From the NCBI GenBank assembly GCA_035079385.1, contig JAVHKY010000025.1:13118501-13182500 (forward strand): 64,000 nucleotides of DNA, given 5' to 3'. Positions 1 through 12,430 of this stretch are shown here, piece by piece. The position numbers and the translations under genes are program-made. The notes beneath the pieces are model-generated. The model searched no databases. It was not told the origin of the DNA and saw only the letters and a list, made by a program, of their open reading frames with translations. Source of the stretch: Aspidiotus rigidus. Taxonomy: Eukaryota; Arthropoda; Insecta; Hemiptera; Diaspididae. The stretch's first letter is position 1. Each line of letters begins with the position of its first letter.

Positions 1-1100
1 AATACTGTTGTACTGAAAGAAAAATAATACCTAATAATTTGCTACCAAAACAGGCCAGAAATCACACCGTAATTTTGAATATGTGGTGTCTCATAAAGCC
101 TTGCTGCCTCCTCAGTTCACATCTTCTGATTTCGTTTGTTATCGATTATACTACATTCTAGTGTGGACACGTCCTTTCTTTCAAAGCTCAAGCCGAAGTC
201 CAACATGCACCCTTCGATAACCGCGACACCCTCCTTTCACACATTCTTAAAAATCCACTCACGCAACTTCATTTATTCAGTCTTATAGAAGTTTTCATGT
301 CACATTAACAGAACCGGGTGATATTCTTTTTTCGTTTTGTTAGGTCAATATTACAGTCATCATAGAGGGCAGAATTTCTGGCAAAAAATCTGTGAGAAGG
401 AAACAAAACTTGGGGCCTAAGGACCTGCGAAGATGGTTTGGATGTTCATCGCTCGATATTCGCGTTTCAGAGATGCCAATTGCTTTATGAATGGCCAACC
501 TCTGAGAAGAGAAGGCGTTAGGAAGAAGAAGAAAAAGAAGATTACATCATCTATCTTTATGCTAGGAGTCGAGAACCATTCCATCCTGCGGTCTCGTAAC
601 CTGGGTAAACTTACTTTTCTGATTTCTCATTTTCAACCTTGTTTTTTCCTCTACACAATATAGCTAAACACGATCTGGAGAATCGCTATCTTTGGCAGAC
701 TTAACGAAGCCCAATTTCTGCTGATAGATTCTTCAGATTCATACTTTTGCACGAGTTGAAAGTCAGCTGAAAGCCAGCGAAATTTTCTCGAAAGCTCAAG
801 CCGTATTTTTCAAGGTCATAAGTCAAGTCGAAAGACAAAGCTTAAATTTTTGGTTTCAATACTCTAGTTGTTGATTGTCCTTACCGACACCCAATTCCAT
901 CTCAATAATGGAAATCTGTGAGGCCGAGGTGGCCCTCCGAGAGGGGGCGTCTATAAATTACATAAGGTGATTTTTGTGATTTTTTTGACCCTCTCTGTGA
1001 GATATCGTGAGATTTGCCTTGAGGCCTTCCCCTCCTTTATCTCTCGTGAGATTTTTCAAAATGCTTAATTTTCTATGCTTGATTGCATTAGATTCATTAA
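1..1100. other. Intergenic, no gene seen
   Basis: No open frame here has recognisable family motifs. An arginine- and lysine-rich frame at 433-663 has no splice context or homology that I recognise and is not called. Composition is ordinary AT-rich insect DNA. Confidence 0.5.
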
Positions 1101-1800
1101 AACTCACGGGTTCTTTAACGGAGTTGAACGAGGGGTGGCAGAGAACCTGTTTTATGGGCAACGTGGGATCTGATCAATGACGTCATCAAGTTGTGACGTT
1201 CCAGGCCTGGATTTTGGAGCTATATATATGTAATTTTTCCTAGTCCCCCTCTTATCACCTATAGCTCCAAGGTCGAAATTTCAACAGGGAACTTGTGTTA
1301 TCGGAGGGGGGTTCGGGAAGAATATCCGCCGTCCGGAAACCTCAAGGTCGTTTAGAGGTCGACCTTCAACCATATATAGCTTGGAGGTCGAAATTTCAAT
1401 AGGGAACCAGTTTTATCGGGGGGTTATTATTTATTTTAAATAATACCGATGGCTCGTACTCATAAGGATTTAATTCGCTTTATTGGGGGGGGGGTGGAAA
1501 AAATATCGCCTTCCGCCGTCCAACCGGCCGGCAACCTCAAGGTTGTTTAAAAGTCGACCTCCTACCATGTACACCTCGGAGGTCGAAATTTTTTCTGAGT
1601 TCCTCCTAGCCCCCTATCACATGTACCTCTAATGTCATAGATCCCCCATAAAACAAGTTCTTTGCTAAAGAGACCATGAGTTCTTTCCAAGTTCCACGTT
1701 TTACCGGACGCCGCTCGCCGCCTGGCACCCGTCATCTTTCTTCAATTTACCCCGCGAAAAAACAGGTTCCCTGTTGAAACCTACAAAGTCTTATCAGACT
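1100..1800. repeat. Diverged copies of the foldback-associated repeat
   Basis: This stretch repeats several times a block made of an AT-rich 'ATATATAGCT' core, a 'GGTCGAAATTTC' segment and 'CAGGGAACCTG' or its variants. The same modules form the clusters at 19.4-22.5, 40.1-41.7 and 51.4-53.3 kb. The phrase at about 1110-1155 (TTTAACGGAGTTGAACGAGG followed by GAGAACCTGTTTTATG) is the arm sequence of that family. Copies are diverged and have no intact ends. Confidence 0.6.
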
Positions 1801-2370
1801 CTAATTTCCAAATCAATGAACCATACATCAACTCTAGAATTTTACAGAAACTTTTTCAATGCTAATTTTTTTAATGTGGAATCTAAAAGGGGTACATTTT
1901 TTTAAAGAAACTTCCGATTCCAGATGACGACCTAATTAAGGGAGAAATTTATTGCTTGAATCACCGAGAAAATTTCGCTGTAAACTTTCTTAGGACAGAG
2001 ACTTGAAATTCTGGGCTCGGATTATGTAAATGCACACGTAATGCAAGAGAATTTAAAACGACTCTGAGTTCTGAACCCTCATTTAAAAGAAACTTGGAGT
2101 GTTACGAGCTCGCAAAGTGACATCACCAAAAAGCTTAAGGACACTTCAATATGAATTATCCGTAGGTACTTTAGAGTAGGAATTTTTGAAAATGACTACC
2201 AAATCGGGCAGAAAAAGCTCGACAAAATCACGAGCTCGGATCATGACGTCATCGCATAACGTGACCTTTATGGAAAAAAGACTCCAACATTTCATATAAT
2301 GCCTCGGATGCTCTAGAGGGGCCACCGATCTCCAATTCTCTCCCTCTTCCTCTTTAGAATCAGCATTGAG

Positions 2371-3190
2371 CATTCTTCAGAAATGTAAAAGCGAATATAT
2401 TAAATTTTCCTCACTTTCACAACAGCTGTAAGTCGTGCACTCCCATTCTTCACCTAGTACAATAAACATGAGTTCTTCACCCATCTCCCCCTTTTAAATT
2501 AGTTGTAACCAAATATTGGCAATTTTTTTCGAAGTCTATCTCAAGCCACCCTCCTACGCATTCCTTATATGTAGCCAGATGATTAGTCCAGTATTGAACA
2601 TTCTTTAGAAATGTAAAGGCGAATATGTTACATTTTTCTCATTTTTAAAATAGCTGTAAGTCATGCACTCCCATTCTTCACTTAGTACAATAAACATGAG
2701 TTCTTAACTCCACTTCCCCTTTTAAATTAGTTGTATCCAAATATTGGCAATTTTTTCCAAATTCTATCTCAAGCCACCTTCCTACGCATTCCTTGTATGT
2801 AGCTAGATGATGATCGGTCCAGTATTGAACATTCTCTAGAAATATAAAGGCGAGTATGTTACTTTTCTCATTTTAAAAATAGCTCTAAGTCGTGCACTCC
2901 CATTCTTCACTTAGTACAATAAACATGAGTTCTTCACTCCACTTCCCCTTTTAAATTAGTTGTAACCAAATATTGGCAATTTTTTACAAAGTCTATCTCA
3001 AGCCACCCTCTTACGCATTTCTTATACATAGCCGGATGATCGGTCCAGTATTGAACATTCTTCAAAAATGTAAAGGCGAGTATGTTACATTTTTCTCATT
3101 TTTAAAATAGTTGTAAGTTGTGCACTCACATTATTCACTCAGTATAGCGGAGACGACCCATTGGTGGGTTCCTTACCCCTATCGCTCCTT
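2371..3190 (+). repeat. 228-bp tandem repeat, about 3.5 copies
   Basis: The phrase CATTCTTCAGAAATG recurs at 2371, 2599, 2830 and 3056, giving units of 228, 231 and 226 bp. Each unit also carries 'TCGTGCACTCCCATTCTTCA', 'AATAAACATGAGTTCTT' and 'AACCAAATATTGGCAA'. The last copy decays after about 3140. A reverse-complement relative lies at about 14.84-15.08 kb, so the unit is also dispersed. No coding capacity. A satellite-like array or tandem multimer of a small element is likely. Confidence 0.85.
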
Positions 3191-3289
3191 GGTAATTAGT
3201 TGTGACAAATTATTGACCATTTTCTTTAGAATCTTCAGACTCTTATCCACAGCTGTACACATATGGTGAAAATTTTTCCACGGTTGTTC

Positions 3290-3640
3290 CTGATTGCGAG
3301 TATCAAAGTCATCAAACTGACAGGATGCTACAATGGGGTGACTGTAAATCTACCAGAATACATTATCGTTGAGTAACAAATCGACTTGAAATCGACGCAA
3401 CAGAGCAGTCGATTTTAAGCCCCGATCAACAAGACTCAAAATCGACCTGATATCGACGTCGACGTGAGGTGGATTTCAACTATATAATGTCGTCGCAATT
3501 TGGACCACGACTATGAAAGAAGTTATTTCTCGGTCGGGTTGATGATGACGTCGATTTGGTCGGTCGACGCTGAAAGTTGACCGAAAGTTGGCCTCCAATC
3601 GATGGTCGACGTGGTTTATCGGGACGTTTTCTCAGTACGA
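3290..3640 (+). repeat. TCGA-rich repeat fragment
   Basis: The fragment begins with a version of the terminal motif GCGAGTAACGAAGTCACC, which bounds the 7.3-8.7-kb element. It continues with many TCGAC/GTCGA motifs ('ATCGACGTCGA', 'GGTCGACGTGG'). It appears to be one end of the same family without a matching right end nearby. Confidence 0.55.
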
Positions 3641-3982
3641 GTACTTGAAAAAGTTCAAACGCAATTCCCTACAAGTCTAAAAAAACCAAGAACTTATTCC
3701 TCTGCTTTGACGCTGGCTGCTACGAGGCTCGTGTCCTGAAATATCGCTCAAGTCTTCGATGTAACGATGAAATTAAATATGTATTTACTCTAAGCACACC
3801 TGGTGAATAACGTAAGGTACAAAAATATAAATTACAAACAATATAATAACATATATGAGAGAAATAATATGAGATGAAAAATTGTACTCGTATCAATCTG
3901 CTTTTGCAGGAACTTTTAAATCACAGAAAGACTGTACCCGATTTTGGAATACATAAATCTTATTTCGTATTTCTGATATATA

Positions 3983-6900
3983 TCATGATGTTTTAATCTC
4001 ATGATGGTTTTCTAATCTCTCCGTCGTCAAGCAACACATCAAACATTTCCTATAGAATTTATATCGTCTTTTTCTACGAATTATCACTTCCTCCCACAAA
4101 ATGTCTATTTGCTCTTGCGTTTTTTCGCGCCCGTCGATGGCGTAAGTGCGCGCCCACATCAGTACTTTAAGCGCGATAAGCACCATGAGTAAATGAAATC
4201 TATACAATGACAAACTACCTCCCATCCATGTCAACCAAGCTTTCACGATAAAACTTTGTAACAACATCACGGCCCAAAAAATACCGGTAACTAAACCCCG
4301 TTTTTTCGATGTAGGCAATTCACCCATGACCACCATCATCATTGTCCACGAGCCGATCGTAGTCAGACCTAAATTAATCCAAACGCTGACCAATGGTAAA
4401 AAACTAAAAATCGGAACTTTGTATTGGGGATCGACGCCGTCGAATAAATATTCGAAAAACGCGTTAGATACAGAAGAGATGAGTAAGATAACGCTGTACA
4501 TCACGAGAAATGTTTTTCGTCGGCAGTAATTCAGAAATAAGAAGCCGATCACGGAAGAGATCAACATTACAAGAGCGGTTATATGATCGATGGTCTGTTC
4601 TTCGCGCTCCAGCATAAGTTCCGGTTTGTACCGGTCAATGAGTATGAGCAATCCAACCTTAGGCCATACGCTGAAGAGAATGAAGAAGGAAATTGCGAAA
4701 GATGGATGTGTACTGTCCATCCATTGCGGTAATTTGGCTTCCGGGTCGTCGTCCGAGTCAAAAGTCGACGTCGAGCACTCATCCGATCCGATATCGGACG
4801 ATTTGATCTCGCTTTCTGATTCCAAATCATCGGATTGACTTTTAGTAACTGGCGCATCTACGTAAAATCGAGATAGACATAAAAATACAACGGCCACAGC
4901 AATAACGATCAGAATTTCCTCGTATTCGGTCATCGAGTGATAATGTCGGTACGACCTGACCACCTGCGGCGTGTAGTAACTGAGCACCATCACAGGAACT
5001 ATTGAATACAAGAGTTTGGTACGTTTCTTAGGAGTGTTATAGAGGGCTATGTAGACGATGGCGCTGGCTTCCATTCCTGAAATATTAATTTAAGGTTGGT
5101 ATATTAGCTATGCAAGGGTTAGAAGCAGCCAACCATAAGACCAAAATCGTTGTAAGAAAGTCCATGAACAAGAGGCAATACAGCCACCATTCGCTTAAGT
5201 CAATTCATGAAAGTTGTTTTTATAACAAAATTGTGTACATTAGTAAGCCAGAAGATCTTTGTCGAACTAACCTGACACGAATTTAACGATTAAATCCCCG
5301 ATGAAGAAGAAAAACGAGTTCTGGAAATCCGTAAAATAGATGATGAAGAGGCCGGGGATTAACAATAAGAAAGACAATTGTACAGACAAAGCAATTCGCT
5401 TTAGTTTTTCCATCAGAATTCCGATAAATAAGGCACCTGTTATCCTCATCAGAGTTGAGTAGATACCTGAAAAAACAACTTTGGATTAATAAAAATGATT
5501 ATAGAAGTAGGTATTAAGACGTTTCTATTCCTGAAAATATCAGTCTGTGAAAACGAGGACCCGGTGGAAAGTACAAAACAGCGTGAGGAACTTGAGACGT
5601 CTGTCTCATCAAGTTGAACATGACTCGACTAATTTCCCATTTTCTTCATGAGACGTTCTAACTTCATTATAGCTCGCGACTTCATATTTTTCGAAGTTCC
5701 TCAAATAAGTCAGCTCTCTCCCATAACGTCTCTCTGCTTTCTTCAATTATTTGCAATTTTTGTAATTCCTCCGTCTATGGAGGTAAAAGCCAAGAAGTTC
5801 CCAAGTCCTTAAAGTAGTTCAATTCATCCGCATAAATATGGAACTTTCTGCGGATGTATTCCCAAGAAAAACGATGATGGCCCTGTTGAAAAAGACTAGT
5901 GGGACTACAATTATAAATTGTTATGAAGGAAGGAATTTTCAAATATATATTTTGTTATTTTTCAATTTTTGCAGTATCTGACGGCAGTGCCGCAAAATTC
6001 AAATATTGTGTTACAAAGGCGGCTCAGTTTGCGATCGAGGAAGCAATTTTCAAGTTCACTCGGATTGACTGAAAAAATCTTTGAAACCATGTTTGCCAGC
6101 TGTAGATTCAATTGTCGTGTTGTATTTCTTCTCAACCTTCTACATATTTAAAAGTTCCCCAGGCCCATTCCCAAAAAAATCGTGGGATCTCTTTCACAGC
6201 CCGATGAACGGTGCCGTACCGATTCCAAGTCGGTTATTTTGACCGAGTTCTACCCAATGCCCAAAATGACTCGAGTCAAAATCGACCGCTCCTTCTAACC
6301 GTCGACTCATCGTCCATATCGAAATTGAGTCGACTCACGGCATTATGTGGACCAGAAATTAATGTCCATGTTTGGTTGATCAGGGTCGGATTTACGGAAG
6401 GAGCCTAAGGAGGTCCGGGACCCTAATAAATAAGAGGAAAAGAAGAAAAAAAATGAGAGAACTTTGTTTTGTTTGTTCGGGAAATGGTACATCCTCAGAA
6501 AACGCCCGCGTCCGACTTTGATGACATCCTTAACTTGTGACGTCATCGCCCTAAGTCAGCTTAGGTTGATGTGTTTAAAAGAATTTGTCTCGGAAAGATT
6601 TTAGATCATAGAAATTTTTCTGAAGTAAATTATAAGAAACCTAAATTTGGCGAAAGCTATGACCTGCTTCACCTTTTAGATTATTTTTGTAGTCCCAGCA
6701 TGCGTTTCCAAGAACGAAAACAAAAGAAAGATGAAGCAGATGAAGAGTTAGAGGAAAAAGTGTTCTCTTCATCCAAAAGAATTAAGGTATCACTATGTCT
6801 CTTCATAAAGTTTAGTACATTTTGGGATTTTAAAACGTGCACAATTTTAAGTATAGGCTGACTGTTTTCCAGAGGCAATGCAGACTCCGGGTTCTCCGCT

Positions 6901-9900
6901 GCCGTTCCAATTTTGTTTTCGTTTTACTCAAATAGCAAGAAAGTCGTAAACTTACCTTCCAAAAATTATCTTCTAAATCAGTCCTCTATTGATTATGCAT
7001 CATTCATCGGTAAAAAACTTAGTTCACAATCTGATGGAGTTTCAGATTCTGAGTCAAAAATCAGTCGACGTCTGGTATCAGATTTCGAAATACAAAAGTT
7101 CCAATAGACGAAAAAAAAAGCTGATTGATTAGTTGAAAATGATTCTACAGGTTCTTGAAGGTCCCCTGGAGAGTTTGTTCTCAGCCCCTCATAAATACTC
7201 TGCTGATTCGACATTACTGTACTGGTTAACCATAGTTAACATTCTCTATGGGTAGCCTTCAGTATATAATTCTGACTACGCATTCTGTCTGCGAGTAACG
7301 AAGTCACCAAACAGACCGAATGCTACAAGGAGGCGACAATAAATCAACTCCAGATCGACGTCGATTTGAAGTTGACCAGCTTAAAATACCCAAAACTAAA
7401 AATCGACTTGCAATTGACGTAACAGAGCAGTCAATTTGAGAGGGGTAAAAAATTCGGAGGAGTTGCGACTCAAAATCTATTCCAGCTCGACGTCGATCAG
7501 AGGTCGATTTCAAGTTGACCAGCGTACATTGCTATAAAACAACAAATAGAGGAGTTGATTTCAGACTAATACAAATTATGGAAAATTGACCTGGCAAATC
7601 GACCAGTTTCGTTTTAATCGCGAGGTCGGTAAACAGTCGACTTTTGAATTGATAATTTCGACGTCAATTTGAAGTCGAATAGACTTTGAACAGCTTACGT
7701 TTTCATTTCACACCACTGGATATTGAGATCCCAAGAATCAAGAGAGTTTAACTGGAATTAAAAATTGACGTACGAAATCACTTGAAATGAGGTAAAAAAG
7801 TCTGACCTTATGACGACTCGATATTCATGTCGGTATACCTCGATCAACCACGTCGACTCGACTGTCGATTTGGCGTCTTGTCTTGATGTTGATTTTCGGT
7901 CGATACCCAGCGCCCGCGTCGATCGAAAATTAGCTCAATATATCGACTAAAACTTCTCCAAATCGGACTGTACGTCTTCGTCGTTATCAGGTTAATATGG
8001 AGTCGACACTCCATTTCGACTCATTTTGTGACGTTATGTAATCATGAGTCGACTTTTCCAAAGTTTTTTGCAACCTCAAATCGACTGCTCTGTTGCGTCG
8101 ATTACAGACGATTTGTAATAATGAAATATGTACGCTTTTATTAAAGTTTTATGCTGTAAATAAGCTAGAGTGAAACGATTTTTCATTCGCTTATAATTAA
8201 GCGACTTGATAAGCGAAACAATTTTCCATTCGCTTAATTGAGCGACTTATTAAGCGAAACAAAAGCTTAAAATTTGAAAAAAAGCAAAAAAATGTTTTTT
8301 CTGTCGAAAACATATTTTTATTTTTTTAAAAACAAAAACATGTTTTTTTAAAACCAAAACATTTTTTTTTTTTTTTTCAACAAAAATATGTTTTGTATTT
8401 TTGGCTTTGAGCTTTAAGCTTAAGCTTCAAGTTGAAACTTATAAGTCTTAGATAAGCTTTAAGTTTAACCGAAAAGAAATTTCATTTCAAGTTCAAGCCT
8501 TAAAATTATGCGAAAAGAAATTCTACTTGAAAGGTAAGCCTCAAGTTTAAGCCCTAAAATCGAATCGCTTACCACCCTTGTTTTTAAATCGACCTGAAGT
8601 TGACAACGCTCTGGAGTCGATGTATAGTCACCCCTTTGAAGCGTCCGCGTGTTTGGTGACTTCGCTACTCGCAGACAAAAAGGCGTAGTCTTGATTATAA
8701 AACGAAGATCATTGAGAATCTCAATTATGCTTGATAAATCGACTCAATATCTAAACCGATTTTCAGTCTACATTGAAATCTAATACCAAGTGTCGCCTCG
8801 GTTGTGATTAAGTTGTGCACTTGAAACCTACGAAATTCCAACGACGATTGCAAGACTTTTGCCGAAGAATAATGTTTAATTGACCCAAAGTCGGCGTAGG
8901 TCCTTAGTCGACATTAATCCAACAACACGAATCGACTCAATTTCGATATCGATATCGAGTCAAAAGAATAAAGTGAGAGTAGGATTTTGATTCGACTTCC
9001 CGAAATTTTGCGGTAGATGTTGGGCGGAAATAGATCCACTCAAAATGGACGTCCATATGGACTCAACATGGTTTATCGGGGTACATTTAATTCTAAGTAG
9101 AAGTCTAAGATTTTGACGTCAACTGAAGCCGATTGAAAATCGATCAGCATCTATTTCCGGAGTAATGCTACAAATCTATGTTTATCAAAATCGCAGAACA
9201 GTCGATTTCATGTCGATCAAAAATTTGGAAAAGTTGACTAAAAATTAACTCGTAATTATTGTGAGAAATGAGTTGAAATGTAGTCAACATGATTCGACTC
9301 CTTGTCGACTTTGTTTACTGACGTCAGTAGTGTTCGGAACTATCGATACTATAACGTTAGTTTCGTTGGGGGAAAGAAAACGCCGATTATCGCGTTGATA
9401 AGTTGAGAAATTATCGATAGTTAATGAAAATTTTTAAATCACAAAATTTGATGCGAATTGACTAGTGGAAATTGAAAATATGCGCCAGTTCAATAAGTAG
9501 CCCAGGCGTCAATCAGCAAATAACTATAAGCAAGACTATCCATCTTGTTGATCCAACTGGCAACTGATAAGGTAACTCCCATAAGAATAACATGGGGAGC
9601 GAAGATCATAACGTAAATAATTTGGAATAAGATTTAATTAAAAAATCAGAGGTATATATTTAGAACCATTAAACTTCTCAGCATTTAGTCATCGATCTCT
9701 AAATATTAAGAAATTTGTTATGATTGAACAAAAAAACAATGATCTTAGCTCCTTATGTTATTTTCATGGGAGTCAATATATCAGTTGGATCAACGTTGGG
9801 TAGTTTTGCTAGCAGTTATTCACTGTTTGATGTCACAGAAACCTGGGCTATTACGATATCAGTCAGGTGGTACCAGTTGTGCAATGGGCAAGACACCATG

Positions 9901-11706
9901 TTTTCATGATTTTTTATAGTCGCGTCCATCATCTGGTAACACTAAGATGCATTCCTTCACAAGCTTTTCGAAAAAAAATAACGATCAGGAGAAAAGTCTC
10001 TATCCTATTCGTGACATAAGTCCTTTTCTCTTGATCGATAATCTTTATACAAACTATCGATAGTTTCAAGAAAAATTGTCGGGACTATCGATAGTCTCGA
10101 TAGTACCTTGAAAAAAATCTTGAGACTATCGATAGCATGAAACTATCGACTATCGCCCATCACTAGACGTCAGCCTACTATCAATTTCAACAATATATCG
10201 ACGCTTCTAAGTCCAAGATCTTATTAGAAATAAATTTCTCGTCGATTTTTGATCGAAGCTGTATGTAATTCAAAATCGACAACCAATATGACTTACCGAG
10301 GGGCGGGGGGTTGTTGTGTGTCAGAAGGGGGACTTGGAAGGGTGTTATAACTATATTCACTCCATCGTCAAAATTTTGATGATGACGTCGTGCTCTTCTC
10401 CAGGCCAGTCTCCTCTCCCTAAGGTTTCCCGCTCTTCTCAATCAATCCTGTCAACGCATCTTTAATTTTGATCAATATATCTTTTCTTGAACGAACTGTA
10501 GATCTCAAGAAAACCAAATCACACCAGACAATGAGACAAAACTTCCAGAAAACTTGAGCCCTACTCGTATTGGTAGAAGAAAAGTATATATAAGATTAGG
10601 TGATAGTTTATGACAAGACATTATCTAGAAAGATGACATTATTCGAGTGTGTCTTTGAAATAACTTGGATTAGAATACAACGAAATTAGTGGGAACTTTT
10701 AACTGCATTTTGGCTATAGTAACGAAGAAGAAAATTCGTGTTCACGTACCGGTCCACGAATAACGATTCTCCTCTTGCGCATTTTTCGCATGGTCCTTAT
10801 AAATAAAATTACAAATACTTTCACTGGCTCCCAGACAGAAAACCAGAGCCAACGGTAATAAGTTCAGAGGGGGCTGTAAAAGAATGAAATAATTCACCAT
10901 TATTAGTACGTGTAATGATAATAATAAAATAATAATTCGTTTTTTATTTTTCGCGTATTAAAATTTACGACGCTATATACGAAATTTAAATCGGAGTATT
11001 ACTTCATTAACATAATCTGTAGTACGTATTATAAAATTGTACAGCCGTACGAAAGACGATCCGTTAAAAAGGTTTATCAACTCTTATCTTCACTACCTGT
11101 ATGCTCTGTATGGCTTAATTTAGCACATTTTTGCCCGTGTACGTAATCGTGGAAACCTAGTTACCTACATTGGCTTTTCCTCCCGATGACAAAAAATAAG
11201 ACTTCATTATTTTCTTACAACTATGTAGACGAAATTAATGAGAATATTTTTCCTCACTCGAATTTTACGATATTCGTAGACTACCGTTCCAAGAACAGTG
11301 CCCGGTCAGATGCTGCGTGTCCGTAAGATGATGTGCTCACGTCGTTACATCATGGGCACGTTAATTACGTTGTAATTTAACGACAAGTTATGGACATATG
11401 CTCACGAGCAGGCCTATATTCGTACACGTTGATGATTTTCTTCGAAAAAAAAATCTTAGTCGACGAACGCGTGTTAATTTTCGTCTCATTGCGCAAGTCA
11501 CAGAAGTTTTTCGTACGCTTTTGTCGCATCGACGGGGACGAAACTCGAAGCACTGTCGAGGTCGTAACAAATTTATATCGACTGATAGAGGATATAGCGG
11601 GTGTACTTTGGACTTTATTATGGTAGAATGTGATAAAAGTACTTACTTCTTTTTGTTCATCGTCTCTGCCCAGTCTGATACCTCCACCAGCTTCGATGTC
11701 TCTCAT
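3983..11706 (-). CDS. MFS transporter, SLC22-like (four exons, complete)
   Basis: Reading the minus strand, exons are 11706-11647, 10873-10750, 5466-5272 and 5076-3983. All borders are GT/AG with strong donors (GTAAGT, GTACGT, GTTAGT), and phases match (0, 1, 1), giving 490 residues and a TGA stop. The protein starts MRDIEAGGGIRLGRDDEQKE and has about 12 hydrophobic segments. A long acidic loop (SQSDDLESESE onward, residues about 205-240) follows helix 6. The segment after helix 10, GELPTSKKRGLVTG, resembles the SLC22 'AELYPTxxRxxGxG' signature, and SGMEASAIVYIAL before NTPKKR fits the SLC22 helix 4-5 region. Family members move organic ions or metabolites across membranes; the substrate cannot be read here. 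The canonical MFS motif A after helix 2 is weak (FIGILMEKLKR). The third intron (5.3 kb) is filled with transposons. Transporter class is solid; the SLC22 subfamily is inferred. Confidence 0.85.
5467..7273. other. Intron of the MFS gene, left part
   Basis: Intronic sequence. A phrase 'CAGGGTCGGATTTACGG' at about 6381 looks like one end of a small DNA transposon, but I did not find its partner. A plus-strand frame at 6571-6861 has a charged segment (ERKQKKDEADEELEEKVF) ending near a GT. It may be transposon-derived, and I see no family. TCGA-rich fragments occur near 6220-6330. Nothing else recognisable. Confidence 0.4.
7274..8690. mobile_element. 1.4-kb inverted-terminal element with TCGA-rich interior
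   Basis: The left end GACTACGCATTCTGTCTGCG at 7274 and the right end, read on the other strand from 8690, GACTACGCCTTTTTGTCTGC, continue together through 'GAGTArCGAAGTCACCAAAC', giving inverted termini of about 39 bp. The interior has no coding capacity. It holds dozens of TCGA/GTCGAC motifs and a low-complexity A/T tract (about 8230-8570) with repeated AAAACATGTTTT blocks. It lies inside the MFS gene's long intron. Related unbounded fragments occur at 3.3, 13.1-14.0, 14.6, 15.7, 45.8 and 46.4 kb. No clear target duplication. Confidence 0.65.
9328..10165. mobile_element. Non-autonomous hAT-like element with 8-bp TSD
   Basis: The element starts TAGTGTTCGG and ends, read on the other strand, TAGTGATGGG. 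It is flanked on both sides by the identical 8-mer GACGTCAG (9320-9327 and 10166-10173), the target-duplication length typical of hAT transposons. Both subterminal regions are packed with the palindrome TATCGATA, a plausible transposase-binding array. Instead of a transposase, the interior holds two related coding-like segments in opposite orientation (see 9490-9890). Length 838 bp. Confidence 0.75.
9490..9890. pseudogene. Inverted pair of related coding-like segments inside the hAT-like element
   Basis: On the plus strand about 9741-9880 reads MILAPYVIFMGVNISV. On the minus strand about 9610-9495 reads MIFAPHVILMGVTLSV, followed by further similar residues. The two arms are clearly related in DNA and are separated by about 130 bp. 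The hydrophobic reading suggests a membrane-protein exon, but I do not recognise the gene. The plus copy ends at a possible donor (CAG|GTGG). It could be a gene fragment captured and inverted by the transposon, or simply the element's own long inverted repeat. Confidence 0.4.
10174..10749. other. Intronic, no further gene seen
   Basis: This is the remainder of the third intron of the MFS gene. A few TCGA motifs occur near 10190-10280. No motif-bearing frame. Confidence 0.4.
10874..11646 (-). other. First coding intron of the MFS gene
   Basis: Bounded by donor GTAAGT (minus strand, 11646-11641) and an acceptor CAG ending at 10874. The open frames on both strands around 11.4-11.6 kb are mutual shadows without family motifs. 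No repeat recognised. Confidence 0.5.
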
Positions 11707-12430
11707 TTTCGGTGAGCGATCGCGACCCTAAAAATACCGCTGGCGCGTCAACAGGAACCGATACGAATACTGAAATGCATGGAGTGATTACATCTTTCTG
11801 CCATAGTGCTGCTGAGTTTCGATTTTTTATCTCTTTTTTCCATTTAAACGATGACGATAGAGTACGAATTCATTAATCATGGGATATTAAGCTGATAACT
11901 ACTGTACAGCGCGCGTACGATTCGAAGTCCAATTACCTCAACACTGTGCAGGATAAGATATAGAGTCGGGTCTTACGATAAGTAAAGCCCTCGTATCGCT
12001 CGAAAAATCTCTAATTATTGACAGGAAGGCGTGTGATCCGATCCATGGTCGTGCACGTTCATTCATTAGTTTTTACTGGGAAAAAAAATAATGTAAATTA
12101 AAGTTCTTGTACGAATTAGGAATTTCGTAAACATATAATTCATCGATTTACATTCGAACACATTCTCGAGCTACATAAAGTATGTTTGTTTTAAAAAGGA
12201 TCTTAATCCGTGAAATCATCGGCGTGAAACGTGCTCTCTTGCTAAATAGTTCGGATCAAATTTTCCCCGCTCCAGCAATGCCTTCCTTGACTTATACGAA
12301 TAGAAGTCGAAATCGAGTTACTTTTCGTGGCCAGTGGCATAGCCAGGAAAGAATGAATCCTCCCTCACTCAGGTCCAGTAGCGGTTCTACTACGTTGCCA
12401 CTGGCTGGATAAGAGCAAGTAACATTGTAC
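11707..12430. other. Region upstream of the MFS start; short MITE-like repeat
   Basis: This contains the 5' flank of the MFS gene, whose promoter I cannot place. At 12332-12403 the sequence begins CAGTGGCATAG and ends with TGCCACTG, giving a 72-bp segment with 8-bp inverted ends of the CAGTGGC type common to small hAT MITEs. No target duplication is visible, so that call is weak. Confidence 0.3.

Noticed and set aside
4326..4857. Open frames on the plus strand and alternative minus frame over the MFS gene
   Set aside because: They are shadows of the last MFS exon, which has matching splice phases and 12 membrane segments.
11377..11715. Four overlapping frames on both strands as a gene
   Set aside because: Only the first 20 codons on the minus strand (11706-11647) belong to a gene. 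The remainder is intron following a clear GTAAGT donor.
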